Positions 1 to 11,989 of a stretch of DNA of 64,000 nt are shown one piece after another (the first letter of the stretch is position 1; each line of letters opens with the position of its first letter). A model generated the notes under the pieces. It was not told the origin of the DNA. It did not search any database and saw only the letters and a program-made list of their open reading frames with translations. The position numbers and the translations under genes are program-made. Source of the stretch: Pseudorasbora parva (lineage: Eukaryota; Chordata; Actinopteri; Cypriniformes; Gobionidae); assembly GCF_024679245.1 (NCBI RefSeq), contig NC_090178.1:14707361-14771360 (forward strand), in the 5' to 3' direction.

Positions 1-1101
1 CGAGCAGGAAGCTCTTCTCCCTCTCCTTGATTTCAGTGGGGTTTAACCATAAATGCCTCTCCGTGGCCACCAAGGCTGCCATAGAGCGGCCAACACATCT
101 GGCCGTCTCCTTAGTGGCCCAGAGAGCGAGATCGGCTGACTGTCTCAGTTCGTTGATAATTTCACCCCCCACTTCATCACGACCGTCCAAGTCCCTGAGC
201 AGGTCGGCTTGATATGCCTGCATTATAGCCATCGTATGCAGGCACGCAGCAGCCTGACCTGCTGCCGAGTACGCTTTGCCCACCAATGCCGACGTTGTTT
301 TTAGAGGTTTAGTGGGCAAAGTCGGGGCCTTCAGGGACGATGCCGAGGAAGGCATCCTCTACAACCTTTGGCATCGCCCCATAACCGTACAGTTTCAGCC
401 CTACAATGTTACTATAGACGGATGTCTGAGGGCTGAAAACTCTATATCAAGCCAGTCTCTTCCACGATCTAGCCACCTCGGTGTGCAGATCGTGGAAGAA
501 CGGCAGGCCCCGACGTTGAGGTTCTGATGCACGAGATGGCAGGAATCTTTCATCTTGCTTGCTAGTTCTCTTTTTTCCTGCCTCAGATCTCTCGGTGGGC
601 CAGTCAATATTTAACCTGGCCACCGCTCTCGTTAGAACCTAAACTAACTCCTCGCTAGCAGGGGACTGAAGTGGCGAATCTTCAGTCGCGATGCTCTCAA
701 CGTCCACCTCTCAGGGGGAAAGAAACCGCAGCGCGTGCTTCCAAGCCCCGAGAAGAGCCGCTGGACGGTGCAGGTGAGGGCAGAGATAAGGCAGCGCCCG
801 TCTCAAACCCCTCTGCAAGGTCCAATTGTGAACCCCACGACTGAAGCCTCCGCTCTGCCTCAGCAGCAGCGGGACCTGAGCCGCGGGGAACATGAGCCGA
901 GGCACCCTCCTCGAAGAGTGCCCAGCGGGAGCGCAGCGTTCTCAGAGGAAGCTGTTCACAATGCTCACAAGCAGCCCCCTCGAGGGCTGCCTGGGCATGC
1001 TGCGCTCCCAAGCAGGCAACACAAAGAGCGTGTGTATCCCCACCCGTGATGTAGCGTGGGCAGGGATGAACACACCTCTTGAACTGCTTTTAACTCGCCA
1101 T
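1..1101 (-). pseudogene. DIRS1-like retrotransposon gag ORF, 5' part, decayed
   Basis: On the minus strand a gag-like reading frame starts at the ATG at 1101-1099 and runs off the left edge of the window. Its fourth codon is already a stop (TAA, 1092-1090). After it comes a cysteine-rich N-terminal stretch (C-x3-C followed by ..LCVACLG.. and a later CEHCEQ) that is open to about 697. Further downstream the recognisable pieces lie in different frames: a PFFHDLHTEVARSWK-like block near 505-460, a VYSNIVGLKLYGYGAMP-like block near 415-370, and the SAAGQAAA..HTMAIMQAYQADLL segment at 270-190 with its ATKETARCVGRSMAALVATERHLW continuation near 120-55. I recognise this order as the gag-like ORF1 of teleost DIRS1-type (tyrosine-recombinase) retrotransposons. 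Several frameshifts and stops make it a pseudogene. The reverse transcriptase part would lie beyond the left edge. Confidence 0.75.
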
Positions 1102-1411
1102 TTCGATCTATTTTTTCTCTTTTTTGTTAATATATAAGGAATATTTAACAAAAGGTGGAAAATTCTATCTACTGACAGACAAAAACACCAAATAGACAGA
1201 CAGGTTCACACAGATCGCTTACTGAAGGCACAGAAGCTAGTTCCTGTTTGTTTTCACGGACGCTTTATAGCTTCTGGTCGATGACGTCATCACGCCGACG
1301 ATCGATCGATCTTCCGATGGAATGGTTCTAGGTGTGCTTCACGACGCATTAACGCAGAGGCGTTCTCACAGCGTTTCGACGCAGCTCGAGTTCCCCGAAA
1401 GGGAACAGTTA
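1102..1411 (-). mobile_element. DIRS1-like leader and terminal repeat
   Basis: This stretch lies upstream of the decayed gag start and ends with a CGACGCAGCTCGAGTTCCCC motif followed by a short GAAAGGGAAC palindromic tail at about 1380-1411. Such ends are typical of DIRS-type elements in fish, which carry inverted terminal repeats rather than LTRs. The outer boundary is inferred from where the sequence changes to an AT-rich dispersed repeat. No target-site duplication is visible, as expected for tyrosine-recombinase integration. Confidence 0.55.
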
Positions 1412-1500
1412 TTTTTAATTGTAATAATATTTCACATTGTTGCTATTTTTGATCAAATAAATGCAACATTGATGAGCATCAGACTCAAAAACATTATAAA
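1412..1500 (+). repeat. Fragment of common cyprinid dispersed repeat
   Basis: The stretch contains the TTGATCAAATAAATGCA and GATGAGCAT words that also occur in the longer copy at 2840-3255. It directly abuts the DIRS terminus, so the DIRS element probably inserted into or beside this repeat. Confidence 0.5.
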
Positions 1501-2530
1501 TGATAACAGTATAATGACATTAGTATCAAATGCGATTTACATTTGTGTTAATTTAAATCAGTTTAAATCTTTAAGAACTACATAAAAGTTTTTAATGAAC
1601 TTGTCAGCACATATTCATACAGTAGTTTAATCATTTATAGGACTACCCTAACTTTTTCAATATCAAGGTGCTTTAGTTTTAGTGCTTCTACAGGAGCTTG
1701 GCTAAATTGGGTACATGGAGAGGGAGAAAAATTCATTTCCCTTTTCCTTTTCTCTTCTCTCACCGGCACTTCACTCCATCAGCTTTCCTTTTATCCCTAA
1801 GTCATTTTCCCTTTTTCTTTCTCACTCTGTGAACGTCTGCACTCTCCATATCCACCTCGCCTCCCCACCGCAGCATCAGCTCCGAAATGGTGCAACAGTT
1901 GTATTGTCACCTAAAGCTTTTTTTGTTCCCTTTTTACCTGATTTATTTTCCTGTTTTCTCTGAATGACAGAGCAGGCCTGGGATAACGCAGAGTGAAAAT
2001 CAGCGGAGAGACACTGTATGCTGAGTGATAGAGCGAACGAAGGGGGGAGAGAGAGAGAAAGTTTATAAGGCGCGGTTTTGGAGAAATGTAAGAAAGAAGC
2101 GAGGGAATCTGTGGTGACCAGCTGCAAGAGAGGAGATAGCAGAGAGAGGCTTTTAATTCCCAATCCCTACAGAGCCTTTGAAAATTACCAATCTTCTTAT
2201 CACAGACGCAGGGCTGCTTATGCAAATTGTTGTGGAGTGGAACGTTTAAACGGAAAATTACTCGACAGCAGTTTTTTTTTTTTTTGCCTCCTTCCCTCCC
2301 TCCCTCCCCCCACATGCACACTTCCACATAGAAAGCCTGTTTCCAGTCTCAGATAAGAAGATGAATTGCTCTTCGCGCTTTGAAGCACGTCAGGATTTAA
2401 AGAATCCAGCCTAGCTGTGGTCTACAACTGGTGCTCTTTCTGGCTTTGTCAAAAAAAAAAAAAGGGAAAGTATTTCAAAACAACATAGAATCCGCGCTCC
2501 AAAACGTCGGAGCCGCCTGCGGTGTCGAAG
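1501..2530. other. Single-copy stretch without recognisable gene
   Basis: I see no gene here. The stretch holds a pyrimidine-rich tract at 1735-1850, a GA-rich tract near 2045-2065, an octamer-like ATGCAAAT at 2219-2226, a T15 run at about 2271-2285 followed by (CCTC)n, and an A13 run at 2450-2463. The region at 2100-2250 lacks internal repeats and could be regulatory, but nothing in the sequence proves it. Confidence 0.4.
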
Positions 2531-2556
2531 AAAAAAAAAAAAAAAAAAAAAAAAAA
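2531..2556 (+). repeat. Poly(A) tract, 26 bp
   Basis: Uninterrupted A26. No retrotransposon body with a recognisable 3' end precedes it, so it is treated as a mononucleotide repeat. Confidence 0.9.
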
Positions 2557-2674
2557 CATTTATTTAAACCGCACTCAGCAAGCAAATTCTATTCACTGTT
2601 GTTTATTTTTCCCTCACTTGTTGGTTGCAGTGGTTCTGAACTGGATCTTAGCATGGACATGCAGAGTTCTTCAG

Positions 2675-2825
<151 letters not shown>

Positions 2826-2839
2826 GTTTGGATACTATG

Positions 2840-3255
2840 TTTTTGCAATAAATCTCTTATGATCATCAAGCCTGCATTTATTTAATCAAAAATACAGAAA
2901 AAAAGAGTAGTAGCCTAATATTGTGATATATTATTACATGATGTTCTTTTTAACTTTTTAATATTCAAAAAATCTTGAAAAGAGTATCATAGCAGGTTTA
3001 ACATAACACTCAACTGTTTCCAACATGGACATTAAATCATAATTTTAGAATGATTTCTGAAGGATCATGTGACACTGAAGACTGACGTAATGATGATAAA
3101 TCCAGCTTTGATCACAGGAATAAATTATATTTTAAAGTATATTAAAATAGAAAACCATTATTTTAATAATATTTGACAATATTGCTGTTTTGATCAAATA
3201 AACGCAGGCTCAATGAGCATAAGAGGCTTCTTTCATAATGCTGCAAAATTATAAA
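2840..3255 (+). repeat. Common cyprinid dispersed repeat, long copy
   Basis: The copy carries the hallmark words AAGCCTGCATTTATTT, GAATGATTTCTGAAGGATCA, TGTGACACTGAAGACTG and TTTTGATCAAATAAACGCA. I know this combination as one of the most abundant interspersed sequences in cyprinid genomes. Other copies or fragments in this window lie at 1412-1500, 14290-14520, 22560-23210, 27080-27270, 36690-36960 and 56000-56240. It has no coding capacity. I do not assign it to a superfamily. Confidence 0.75.
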
Positions 3256-4902
3256 AAAATGCTAATATAATAAAGTCCTTTCACATCACCATTTCGCCAG
3301 ACTACACTTCACATAATAAAACTTTGATAGTTTCGTCAAATAGTAAACAGTGTATCTATATACATTAATACAAGTAACACTTCTTACCATTAATGCGACT
3401 TTTGGTGCTGCATGGTTTTGTGCAGTTCTTTTTTGTTTGCCAGTTAACATCCTGTCAGCGATGCAGTTTGATTTATACAATTTTCAACCGATTTGTTTTA
3501 ACTTGTTTTGCCAGATCACGATTGGTTGATGTAACGTTATTATACCTGACAAACGGGCATTTATAAATTGTGTAAAATTTTAAAATATATAATAGAGATT
3601 TTTAATAAAATCGACACATTAGCTTTGATTATTGATGAAAAAAATGTTTGGTTTATTTTTTTTCCGTAAAGCTATTACAGACGCTCTCTGAAAGAACCAT
3701 ATGGCTTGAGAGTCGTGTCCGCTTAGACTGTGGAAAATCAGCCTATAAAACGCACGCAACCAATAGCAACGCGTCATGGCAACCGACTGATAAGAAAAAA
3801 TAAACAGACATTTTCCGACTTTTGAGCCGTTCGTTGCTGTTGTACACATTGTCATGTTATTATAAATCAAATTTGTTTAGTTTTATTGACCACACATATT
3901 ATCATTCATATTTGTCTGAGAGGGGCACTTTTGAGCTATTTTGAAAAAGGGCAGGGGCTCGAGCACCCAAAGCTCCCCCCTCTGCACGTTCCTGAATCTT
4001 AGACATGACAAAGCAATAGATGCATGGGGGGTTCAAGTCTCAGACACTGAAAGTCCAAATGACACTTTCGGCAATTTTCCAAAATTCTTTTGAAAACAGA
4101 GCTGGGCCTCCTCCCGCCGTGCCGTCTTATCAGAGCCGAAGAGCATCAGAGAGCCAGATGGGTTTTGCTAACGCCGTTCAGCCAGAACTCGAGCACGGTG
4201 GAGAATGCGGCTCTCTTATGCTTGTCCAACAGCTCTTGACTCTAGGCCACAATTCAATTCTGTCTTTGAGAAATCATTTTCAAAGCATGTCTCTGTATTG
4301 AGGAGAGAGCCTATAGAGGTCAATTGATGGCAGCGCCTTCATTTCATATTGTGGTATTACATCGGTGGCGAGAACCTGTTTGGAAAATTATGGTGTAATT
4401 TTGTTCTTTTATTCCATGCGGGTCCTTTTGTACCTGACGGGCCATTCGTACTGGGTAATGACTGTTGATTTATTGATTTTAAGAGTGGTGCGCAACCGAG
4501 AAAAAATGTTTTCTATGGAATTTTTTTTTTTTTTTTTTTTTTTTTGTGCAAATCTATGTGATATTACTCATAAGTTTTGCTATTGTTATTAGTCCATTAA
4601 GAGTAGCTGGATGGTATCTGAATAGCCTGACGTTCGTCAATTCTAGTCAGAATATGAGTTTAATACTGCTCCATTGGGCTGTAATTATGGAGCGTGTTTC
4701 AACTGAACAAGGAAAGACATCAATCCAGACCAAACTGCCCGAGCTCAAATGTTGTGGGCGGGGCTGAGTTCGGCTGGCATCCAGGCTAGTATCTGGATTC
4801 ACAAACTTTCACTGTTGTTAGTTTCACTCAAACAATCCTTGTTCACATTACTTAAAACTCATGTAACTACATATTACATTTAACTAAATTAAATTTTGTT
4901 AT
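3256..4902. other. No recognisable gene
   Basis: AT-rich sequence without a convincing ORF, splice pair or known repeat, apart from a T25 run at 4521-4545. A slightly GC-richer part at 3690-3800 (CAACCAATAGCAACGCG) could be an old transposon promoter, but I cannot identify it. Confidence 0.4.
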
Positions 4903-4961
4903 ACACTCAAAAAAAATAATTGTTGGAATTACTTTTTTTCAACAAAACAAAAAAGCCTAGT

Positions 4962-5287
4962 TAGCCTGGCTCCGCCTTCCAACGTACTTCTGCTCAATTT
5001 CAATTTTCCTTCAGTTTGTCGTCTGGGTTTGCGGTATATTCTCTGGTTTTCTCTGGGCAAATTTTAACCAGTCTAATCAGCAAACAGAGGGAGTGGCTGA
5101 GAACGTTGATGTTGTGCACTAATTTGCACATGACATATGTCATGTCCAAATGTTAGCGATTGGTTATGGCAGATCCAGAGGGATTCTGGTCAGTACCTGC
5201 CTTCAAGGAAGTTAACGCTTGTCAAAGGAGAATAGCCAGACTCTCTGTACAAATGAAATGTACAAGAGTCTGGTAGGACCAGGCTGG
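4962..5287. mobile_element. hAT-like MITE (TAGCCTGG ends)
   Basis: The element begins TAGCCTGGCTCC and ends GGTAGGACCAGGCTGG, giving imperfect inverted ends of the TAGCCTGG type seen in fish hAT MITEs. A subterminal inverted pair, AGACTCTCTGTAC and GTACAAGAGTCT, lies near 5240-5275. No clean 8-bp target duplication is visible, so the class is inferred from the ends only. Confidence 0.45.
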
Positions 5288-5369
5288 TGTCAAGTGGGTT
5301 CCAAACAACTATATTGAGTAATTTTTACAAATAATAATTCACTTGTATAAACAAAATAAATTCAACTCT

Positions 5370-5832
5370 CTGCATAATGGTAACCACAAAATAAAAAAAA
5401 ATAAAAATATATATATTTTTTTTACATATTCCTCTAACTGTCCAACGTAACTGAACATTAAACATTAACAAACTAATCTTTTCCACATAAAATAACACTT
5501 AATCCCTAAATTTACTCTCCTAATGCAGTCCCTTGCAAAGGGAACTATGGATCCATTGCCCAGTTAGTTATGTTAACATTAACATGTGTGTTTTACTCAG
5601 CAGTGTTAAGTTGACTGAACAAACACTTAAGTAAAGCTGACAATAGTCATTTCAGCATGCTTTTCAAGGGACTGCATTGGGAGAGTAAATATAGGGATTA
5701 AAGTGTTATTTGATGTGTTTTTCGATAAAGAGAAAGCTGTTGTTAGTTTATGTTAGTGTTTAATGTTCAGTTATGTTAAAATTTAGAGGAGTTCCTGTAA
5801 TGTTTTTGAATTTTGTGGTTACCATTATGCAG
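5370..5832. repeat. Foldback element with ~165-bp inverted arms
   Basis: The left arm, 5370-5537 (starting CTGCATAATGGTAACCACAA), returns in inverted order as the right arm, 5664-5832 (ending GGTTACCATTATGCAG). Inner matching words include CAGTCCCTTG and CAAGGGACTG. About 125 bp separate the arms. There is no ORF. Such palindromic structure is typical of foldback MITEs. Confidence 0.65.
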
Positions 5833-6151
5833 AAGTGTGTTGCCTGCATGTTTAGGCTGTAAGCACTCATATATGCATGTTTTTGTATTTTTTTTTTTTA
5901 GAATTCCTGCTCTCAATTAAATTTACCTGTAGTTTGTTCAATTATTTGAGTGCATTTTGTAGAGCAAATAGTTAATTTAATAAAGTAAATTAAGTCAATA
6001 AATGTATACACCTCACATAATGAGCTTTTACAAATGTAACGTAACAATAAGTAAACTGCACACATAAATATTATATAACAGTGACAAATTCAAATGTATT
6101 GTGTGTTTAGTCAATGGGATTTTGTCAGTTTTACTTGAATTTCTTTTCTTC

Positions 6152-6229
<78 letters not shown>
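6152..6229 (+). repeat. (ATCA)n microsatellite with dispersed-repeat tail
   Basis: About 19 tandem ATCA units. They are followed by a TTATTTATATAGCACTTTTACAATGACG-like tail (6230-6260), a word that follows such arrays in many teleost copies, so array and tail probably moved together. Confidence 0.9.
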
Positions 6230-6619
6230 GTTATTTATATAGCACTTTTACAATGACGATTGTTTCAAAGCAGCTTGTGTACAGTGTTAAACAGGACAAT
6301 ATTGCGACAACACAAAAATACATCTAAATTGTTATTTGTACAAATTACTCGATATAGTTGCATGGAACCTACGTGACTGCGTTTCTAAGTAATTCCAACC
6401 AATAATTTGTGTGACTAATTTAACTAGTATTTTCTGTATTTTGAGAGTACACAAAAGAAATTTGGTGTAGAAACAAGTTTTACTAAGGAATTTTACAAAA
6501 AAGGGCAACGGCAGCTAAAAAAATGAATTAAACAGAAAATGTTGATGTAGAAAAACTGTATTTTCTAGTAAAACATAGTCCATTAATCTTTTTTCTTTTC
6601 TTTTTTCACACAGTGTAGC

Positions 6620-7118
6620 TCATTGTTATTGTTCATTCAATATTGCAATAATTTACTCGTGTTGTTTCAAACCTGTGCCTTTCTTTCTTCTGTTGAACAC
6701 AATATAACAGAACACCGACACAGCATTATGCTGTAATGAAAGTCAGCGGTGAAAAAAATAATAACAACAAATATTACACACAAATGCTATGCTAATCTAC
6801 ATCTTAGCTTTGCATCTCCACCAACTCTACGAATGTGAATATATGCATATTCAAGAAATAAGACTGCAAAGGAGCAACAGTAACAGGAACGATTTTTAAA
6901 CAATATATGCATGGCTTCAGAAGACCTAGAATTTAATGCATGTTGTTGTGTTAAATACCTTTTTATAGTGCTTTTTTAGAGCATGAAAGCCTTTTTAGAG
7001 CATTCACATTGTGGAAAATTTCCTGCCAAACAACTTTTGTGTTAAACGGCAAGTTAAACAGATAATGAGTAAATTATGACTCATTTTATTTTTGAGTGAA
7101 CTATCTTTAATTGTACAA
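6620..7118. repeat. Diverged copy of TTAA-type MITE (GTTCACCC family)
   Basis: The stretch shows the order AATTTACTCGTGTTGTTTCAAACCTG, then TTCTTTCTTCTGTTGAACAC, then GAGTAAATTATGACTCATTT and a terminal GAGTGAACTATCTTTAA. This is the layout of a very common cyprinid inverted-repeat MITE whose ends read TTAAAGGGATAGTTCACCC. Other copies lie at 11820-11898, 26613-26660, 39936-41442 (interrupted) and 53818-54105. Confidence 0.55.
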
Positions 7119-7161
7119 TAACATCTCAAACCCTTTTCTTCTTACATTCTGTCTTCCACAG

Positions 7162-7271
7162 AGGCAGCTAAGGAGGAGGAAGTGTTATCTGCTAATCGCT
7201 GGAGTCCTGCTTCTTACTCTGCTTATCATCATTATTGCAGTCTCAGCCAGAAAATGAAAGCAAGGCCCCAG
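7162..7271 (+). CDS. Candidate terminal coding exon encoding a tail-anchor-like membrane segment
   Basis: A pyrimidine-rich acceptor (TTCTTCTTACATTCTGTCTTCCACAG is its layout; AG at 7160-7161) and a consensus donor (CAG then GTGAGC at 7272) bound 110 nt. Read from 7162 the exon gives 31 residues then TGA at 7255-7257. It has a strongly basic start (R, Q, L, R, R, R, K), about 20 hydrophobic residues, and the short tail S-A-R-K. Basic residues before a C-terminal membrane segment are what a tail-anchored protein shows, and Qa-SNARE/syntaxin C-termini look like this, but I cannot name the protein. A second frame (starting GCA GCT AAG) is also open through to the donor, so the exon could instead be internal. 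No partner exon is recognised with confidence. Confidence 0.35.
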
Positions 7272-7289
7272 GTGAGCAATGTCTGTTGT

Positions 7290-8412
7290 GCCCAGCCTGT
7301 AATATAAGTCGCGAGTGGATTATATATGGACAACATAAATCTAAAAAAATTAACAACAAAAAATGATATAATTACGCTATGATCACCAATGATTTTCGTT
7401 ACAGCTGCAAAAACATCATAACCAATAAGTAATAAGGTATTTTCTACACTGGTTTTGAGGCTCTCTCCTGAACGCTCGGTTTTGATGGGTGTGCTGCACT
7501 GAAGACTTAGAAGTAAACGCCCACGACTAGGATTGGATAAGATGTGCATATTTAATGAGCTTCAGCTCCCCTGTCAGTTCAGTTCACATGAGGGAGAGAT
7601 CATGGGGCTCGTAAACATCTTTATCAATCAAACACAATGATTTATTTCTCATCCACCTGCGATTGATTGGACTATTATTTTCATATTACACATAGCCCGC
7701 ACAATAGGTTGATAAAAGCGTGAACCGCCCTTCAAATGCCAAGTCGAGAGAGACAACAGGACAGATCATGAACGGAATATTATAAGCTTCATCGGCCTGC
7801 CAGGCTTTGTGAGCCCTGGCTCATACTAAAGGTATGTTCTCTTAGACACGTACACATAAGAAAAACGATCTATAACCATGCAGTACTACTACATATTTTA
7901 CTGACATAAGTGTGTTGCACCATTCCTACTGTCGGATCCAAATCCAGCATCGACCGGAGATTTCTTTACAAACGATTCCGCAGTGAATTGAAGTGAACAC
8001 ACATACGGGTCTTCCCCACATGAGCTGGAACTTCATTAAAAATAAAGTTGAACCACACATTCCTAATATTATGATCTGAAGGAAGCTTATGCTGCAACTG
8101 TGTTCTTCCACAACCAGGAATAGCCTTAAATCTTCCTCTGTATGTTTATTGTTGTTGACCAGCATGAGCCGATCACCTCCATGAGTCGGTGGGTTGGGCT
8201 ACTGAAAGACATGCTGTAGAGGCGTGTTTCGTACCGCAATGACGTAACAATGAAGCACAAGATCGCTTTCTGGGCCTGGTGTCTATAAAAGCTTTTCTTG
8301 TACCAACAAGGAAGTTTTCAGCTCTGAAACCTACAGGATGTTCTTATATTACCATGACCTTTTATATATCAAAAGCTCAAGGGAAAGTTGATTTCTCAAT
8401 TCATCACCGCTT
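7290..8412. mobile_element. TTAA-type DNA element, non-autonomous
   Basis: The right end (ACCTTTTATATATCAAAAGC.. to TCATCACCGCTTTAA at about 8398-8414) matches the end type of a widespread fish family with TTAA target sites and AGGGGTCATGA-like termini. The same type of end closes the element at 12522. The left boundary is not resolved. The interior is GC-richer than its surroundings, with TATA-like and GACGTAAC motifs near 8240-8290. No transposase-like ORF is visible. Confidence 0.4.
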
Positions 8413-9027
8413 TAAAGGTCCCATTCTTCGCGTGTTTTCGAAGCTTTGATTATGTTTACATTGTGCAATATAACATGAGTTCATGTTTCGCGTGTATAAA
8501 AAAAAAGAGTATTTTTCACACAATTTACTTATCTGTACAGCACTGTTTTCTCTGTCCTAAAAACGGCCTGATGATTTCCTTGTTCTATGAAGTCCCTCCT
8601 TCAGAAATACGTAACGAGTTCTGATTGGGCCAGCGCTTCCCGTGTTGTGATTGGACAGCAGCTAGCGCACTTTGCCCTGAAAGTTCCCGCCTCTTATCAT
8701 AATGGGGAGATGCAAGCATTGAATGTGCGCTCTTCTCCACGTGGGAGAGCAAAAAGACCACGCCCCCTATTTTGTGTGTTCTTGTGGGCGGAGGGTTAGT
8801 CAACAAACGGTTCTAGTGATGTCATTACATCCCTGCACTTCCTGCTGTAGTCCAAACCGGCCGTTCGCTGTAGGCTTTGAAAAGGAACTTCTGTTAAATA
8901 AAATATCTTGCTTGGCATTGAACTTTGAGCTTTATAATTTTACAGGTATTATTTAGGCCTATGCTCTAACAGCAACATTACACACTAACTAAATTTTGAA
9001 AGATGGAATCGCGAAGAACGGGACCTT
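8413..9027. mobile_element. MITE with AAGGTCCC ends and 20-bp TIRs
   Basis: The left end AAGGTCCCATTCTTCGCG (8415-) and right end CGCGAAGAACGGGACCTT (-9027) are inverted repeats with one mismatch. The flanks TTTAAA and TTCAAA may be a one-mismatch target duplication. The interior has GC-rich promoter-like sequence (GGGCGGAG, CACGCCCCC) but no intact ORF. It lies directly against the end of the preceding TTAA-type element. Confidence 0.6.
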
Positions 9028-10711
9028 CAAATACTTTAAATATAAAGGAAAACAAAGCACTCAACCTGGTTAAGTTATTTATCTGACTTTAAAATTATTT
9101 GTCAGAAAAGACAAACTACTACCGCATATGTCACTTAATAAAATATGTATTTTAATCCTAAACAAAACATTTGAAATAGTATATAGACATCAGTTGAAGA
9201 GTTGAGCAGAGCAGAGTTGAAGCATGTGCAGTATTTATTCAATCCTAATGTGAACAGATACAAAGGAAAAATATACTTGGTTTGACTTGACTTGACTTGA
9301 CTTGACTTGACTTGATCCATGAACATCAACATGTACATCAACATGGATATGAACACGAACATGAACATAAAACTCACCATCAGTGGTTGCAGGAAACAAA
9401 CCAAGCTAGACAATGAAACAATAGTAACATGAGGGATACATAAAGACTAATGACTAAACGAGAACCCCAATGAACACATTGAACCAATCAAAACTTGACA
9501 CATAAAACAAGGAACCAATCAAAACATGACACATTAAGCAAAAGGGACACATGACAGGAATACATGGTGGGGATAACGGATTTGATAAAAAGGAACATGA
9601 CTATGAGGATTGTACAAAATAAAAGACAGGAAAACATAATCTACAAAACCACAAAACAGAGGTGACAGTAGTATTTTATTAGCCTAAAGTATCAATACAA
9701 GAAAATACTTGCCTCCTCATTTCATGAACTAACACCACAGTTAATCAAAGTAGCTAACCGCTGCATTTATCCCCAAAATACAGTGCAGAATGTCAACAAT
9801 TCATTTTGACTGAAGAAGGACATTTAAAAATTCATCACTGAATACTTTTAAAGTATCCAATGCCTGCAGTTGCTTGTTTAAAACTTTTAAAGATGAGGTG
9901 TCAAAATAATCTTGCTTACCTAATTGTTTCTTGACATTTGTGTAACTTAAACCGATGCTATTTTTCACCACGAAAAGCCAATGCGTGAAAGCGCTTCAGA
10001 CTAATATTTCACCCATGGGCAGCCTCTCTGAGGGGACTGGGATTTTATCAGTTAGATGGATTACCTCCTCATTCATCTCTGAAAGGCCAACTGACAATTA
10101 CACTCTTCTGTTATTCATTTATCCTCACAATCTACTTTTATTCGTTCATTGACTCATTCATTAGTTCATTGGTTTTTCTCATTCATCTATCTGTGAGGAG
10201 GAAGAGTGTTGGAAACTGGGTGAGGACTGACTCCATTTCCATGAGATGTTTATCTATGTGTTCGATCTCTCACGGCCTCCCTCGGGGAGACGAGGCTGAG
10301 TGACAGCCTGGACTCCCTCTCGTATCGATCCGTACCCTCTCCGCTCTCCCGCTTTTTCTCTGGCAATACACACACACCTCCTTTTATGTGGTGTGTGTGA
10401 AACTGAAAGTAGATAGCATCTTTAATTAAGTAGCTCTTAACTCGCATTTGTGAAATGGAGTGAAACACGGAGCATAAGTTGTTTGAACTTTGGTGCTAAG
10501 ATCTCATCTTTTACCAAGCGCTTGAGCAAATAAGAACAGTTGAGAGATTTTGTCAGTAAAAAAATAAAAAAATCACTCAACTCAAATGCAGTTCATAAAT
10601 GGAGAACTCTTAAGTACTAATTGATTTTAGCATTCCAGCACTTTGTTGTTTTGACCTCTAACTCATTTATGCTTTTATGTATTGTATAATTTAAATACAT
10701 AAAAAAATTGT
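9028..10711. other. Mostly single-copy; (TTGAC)n and old repeat debris
   Basis: A short (TTGAC)n array lies at 9282-9315. The stretch 9320-9660 contains two imperfect copies of an AACCAATCAAAAC-TGACACAT unit (about 9483 and 9516) and other purine-rich words. It looks like remnant retroelement DNA I cannot classify. From 9700 to 10711 I see no gene and no recognised repeat. Confidence 0.35.
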
Positions 10712-10795
10712 GTGTTATGTTGTGGGGTTGCTATGGTGTTCTGGGTGTTTTTTAATTAAATTTTTTAGATTGCTAGGTGGTTGATGATTGGCTCA
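10712..10795 (+). repeat. Short degenerate minisatellite (TTGCTATGGTGTTCTGGGTG type)
   Basis: Two to three degenerate units of the GTTGCTATGGTGTTCTGGGTG / TTGCTAGGTGGTTG type, a common fish minisatellite, here interrupted by an AT-rich insertion. Confidence 0.5.
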
Positions 10796-11128
10796 ACTCA
10801 GAAGTGTACCCTCCTCAATATTAATATCTGTATGGCTCAGGTCACATTTTTGAATAAGAATAGGGAAGGTCACACCACAATTATAACGATAATGACACAA
10901 AGGAACAATATATATGTATATTTTTTCAGCTCATGAACAATTAACAACATATGTATTTGCAACATTTGGAATTAGAATCCATCCTGCTTGAAAGAACATT
11001 TAAAATGGCAGGCAACAAAACTGCAGCAAATGCTTATAATAAACAGAACATTATCATCTGTTAATGTAGATGCTAATATCATTATAATTATAGTTATCTT
11101 TAGTTCCCATTGTTGGTGTGACCAGGCT

Positions 11129-11230
<102 letters not shown>

Positions 11231-11334
11231 AAGGTGAAGATGTAAAAAAAAATACTCTTTTGACCACTACTGTACAACTTCATGAAAAATGTATTTTAAT
11301 CAGTTTTAAACAAAATATTTTGAATAGTACATCG

Positions 11335-11525
11335 CAGAGGTCTTCAACCCTGCTCCTGGGGACACTGTCCTGCAGAGTTTAGATGCAACCCTAACTAAAG
11401 ACAGGTGAAGTTAATCAAGATCTTCAGGATCACTTGTTGAAAATACACAGGCAGGTGTGCTGAAGCAGGTTGAAAATAAACTTTGCAGGACAGTGGGTCC
11501 CCAGGAGCAGGGTTGAAGACCTCTG
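11335..11525. mobile_element. MITE with perfect 29-bp terminal inverted repeats
   Basis: The first 29 bp (11335-11363, starting CAGAGGTCTTCAACCCTGCT) are repeated exactly in inverted order at 11497-11525. The 191-bp element has no ORF. It belongs to a family I recognise as abundant in cyprinids (words CTGTCCTGCAGAGTTTAG and AATCAAGATCTTCAGGAT). No clear target duplication is seen. Confidence 0.75.
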
Positions 11526-11545
11526 GGATAGATGTTAATCTAGTT

Positions 11546-11898
<353 letters not shown>

Positions 11899-11989
11899 AT
11901 AATTAGCCGCATAATTTAGCCACATTCATGGAGAACCGTGTACATGTTTCAAACGTTACACTCACTTCTTCTAGAGGAGCAGCAGGAAC

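Larger units (their letters stand above)
4903..6450. mobile_element. Nest of small non-autonomous DNA elements
   Basis: The left end (CACTCAAAAAAAATAATTG then TTGGAATTAC at 4904-4932) has an inverted partner near 6390-6450 (GTAATTCCAACCAATAATTT then TTTTGAGAGT), suggesting an outer MITE of about 1.5 kb interrupted by other insertions. A second inverted partner, AATTATTTGAGTG, sits at about 5939-5953. The interior holds the hAT-like element 4962-5287, the foldback 5370-5832 and the (ATCA)n array 6152-6229. Boundaries are approximate. Confidence 0.45.

Noticed and set aside
735..1049. Plus-strand 104-residue ORF
   Set aside because: Shadow frame opposite the DIRS gag-like sequence, which is clearly on the minus strand.
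2531..2556. Poly(A) tail of a processed retrocopy
   Set aside because: No gene-like sequence or target duplication flanks it.
6152..6229. CRISPR-like regular repeats
   Set aside because: A pure tetranucleotide array without spacers in a vertebrate-type genome.
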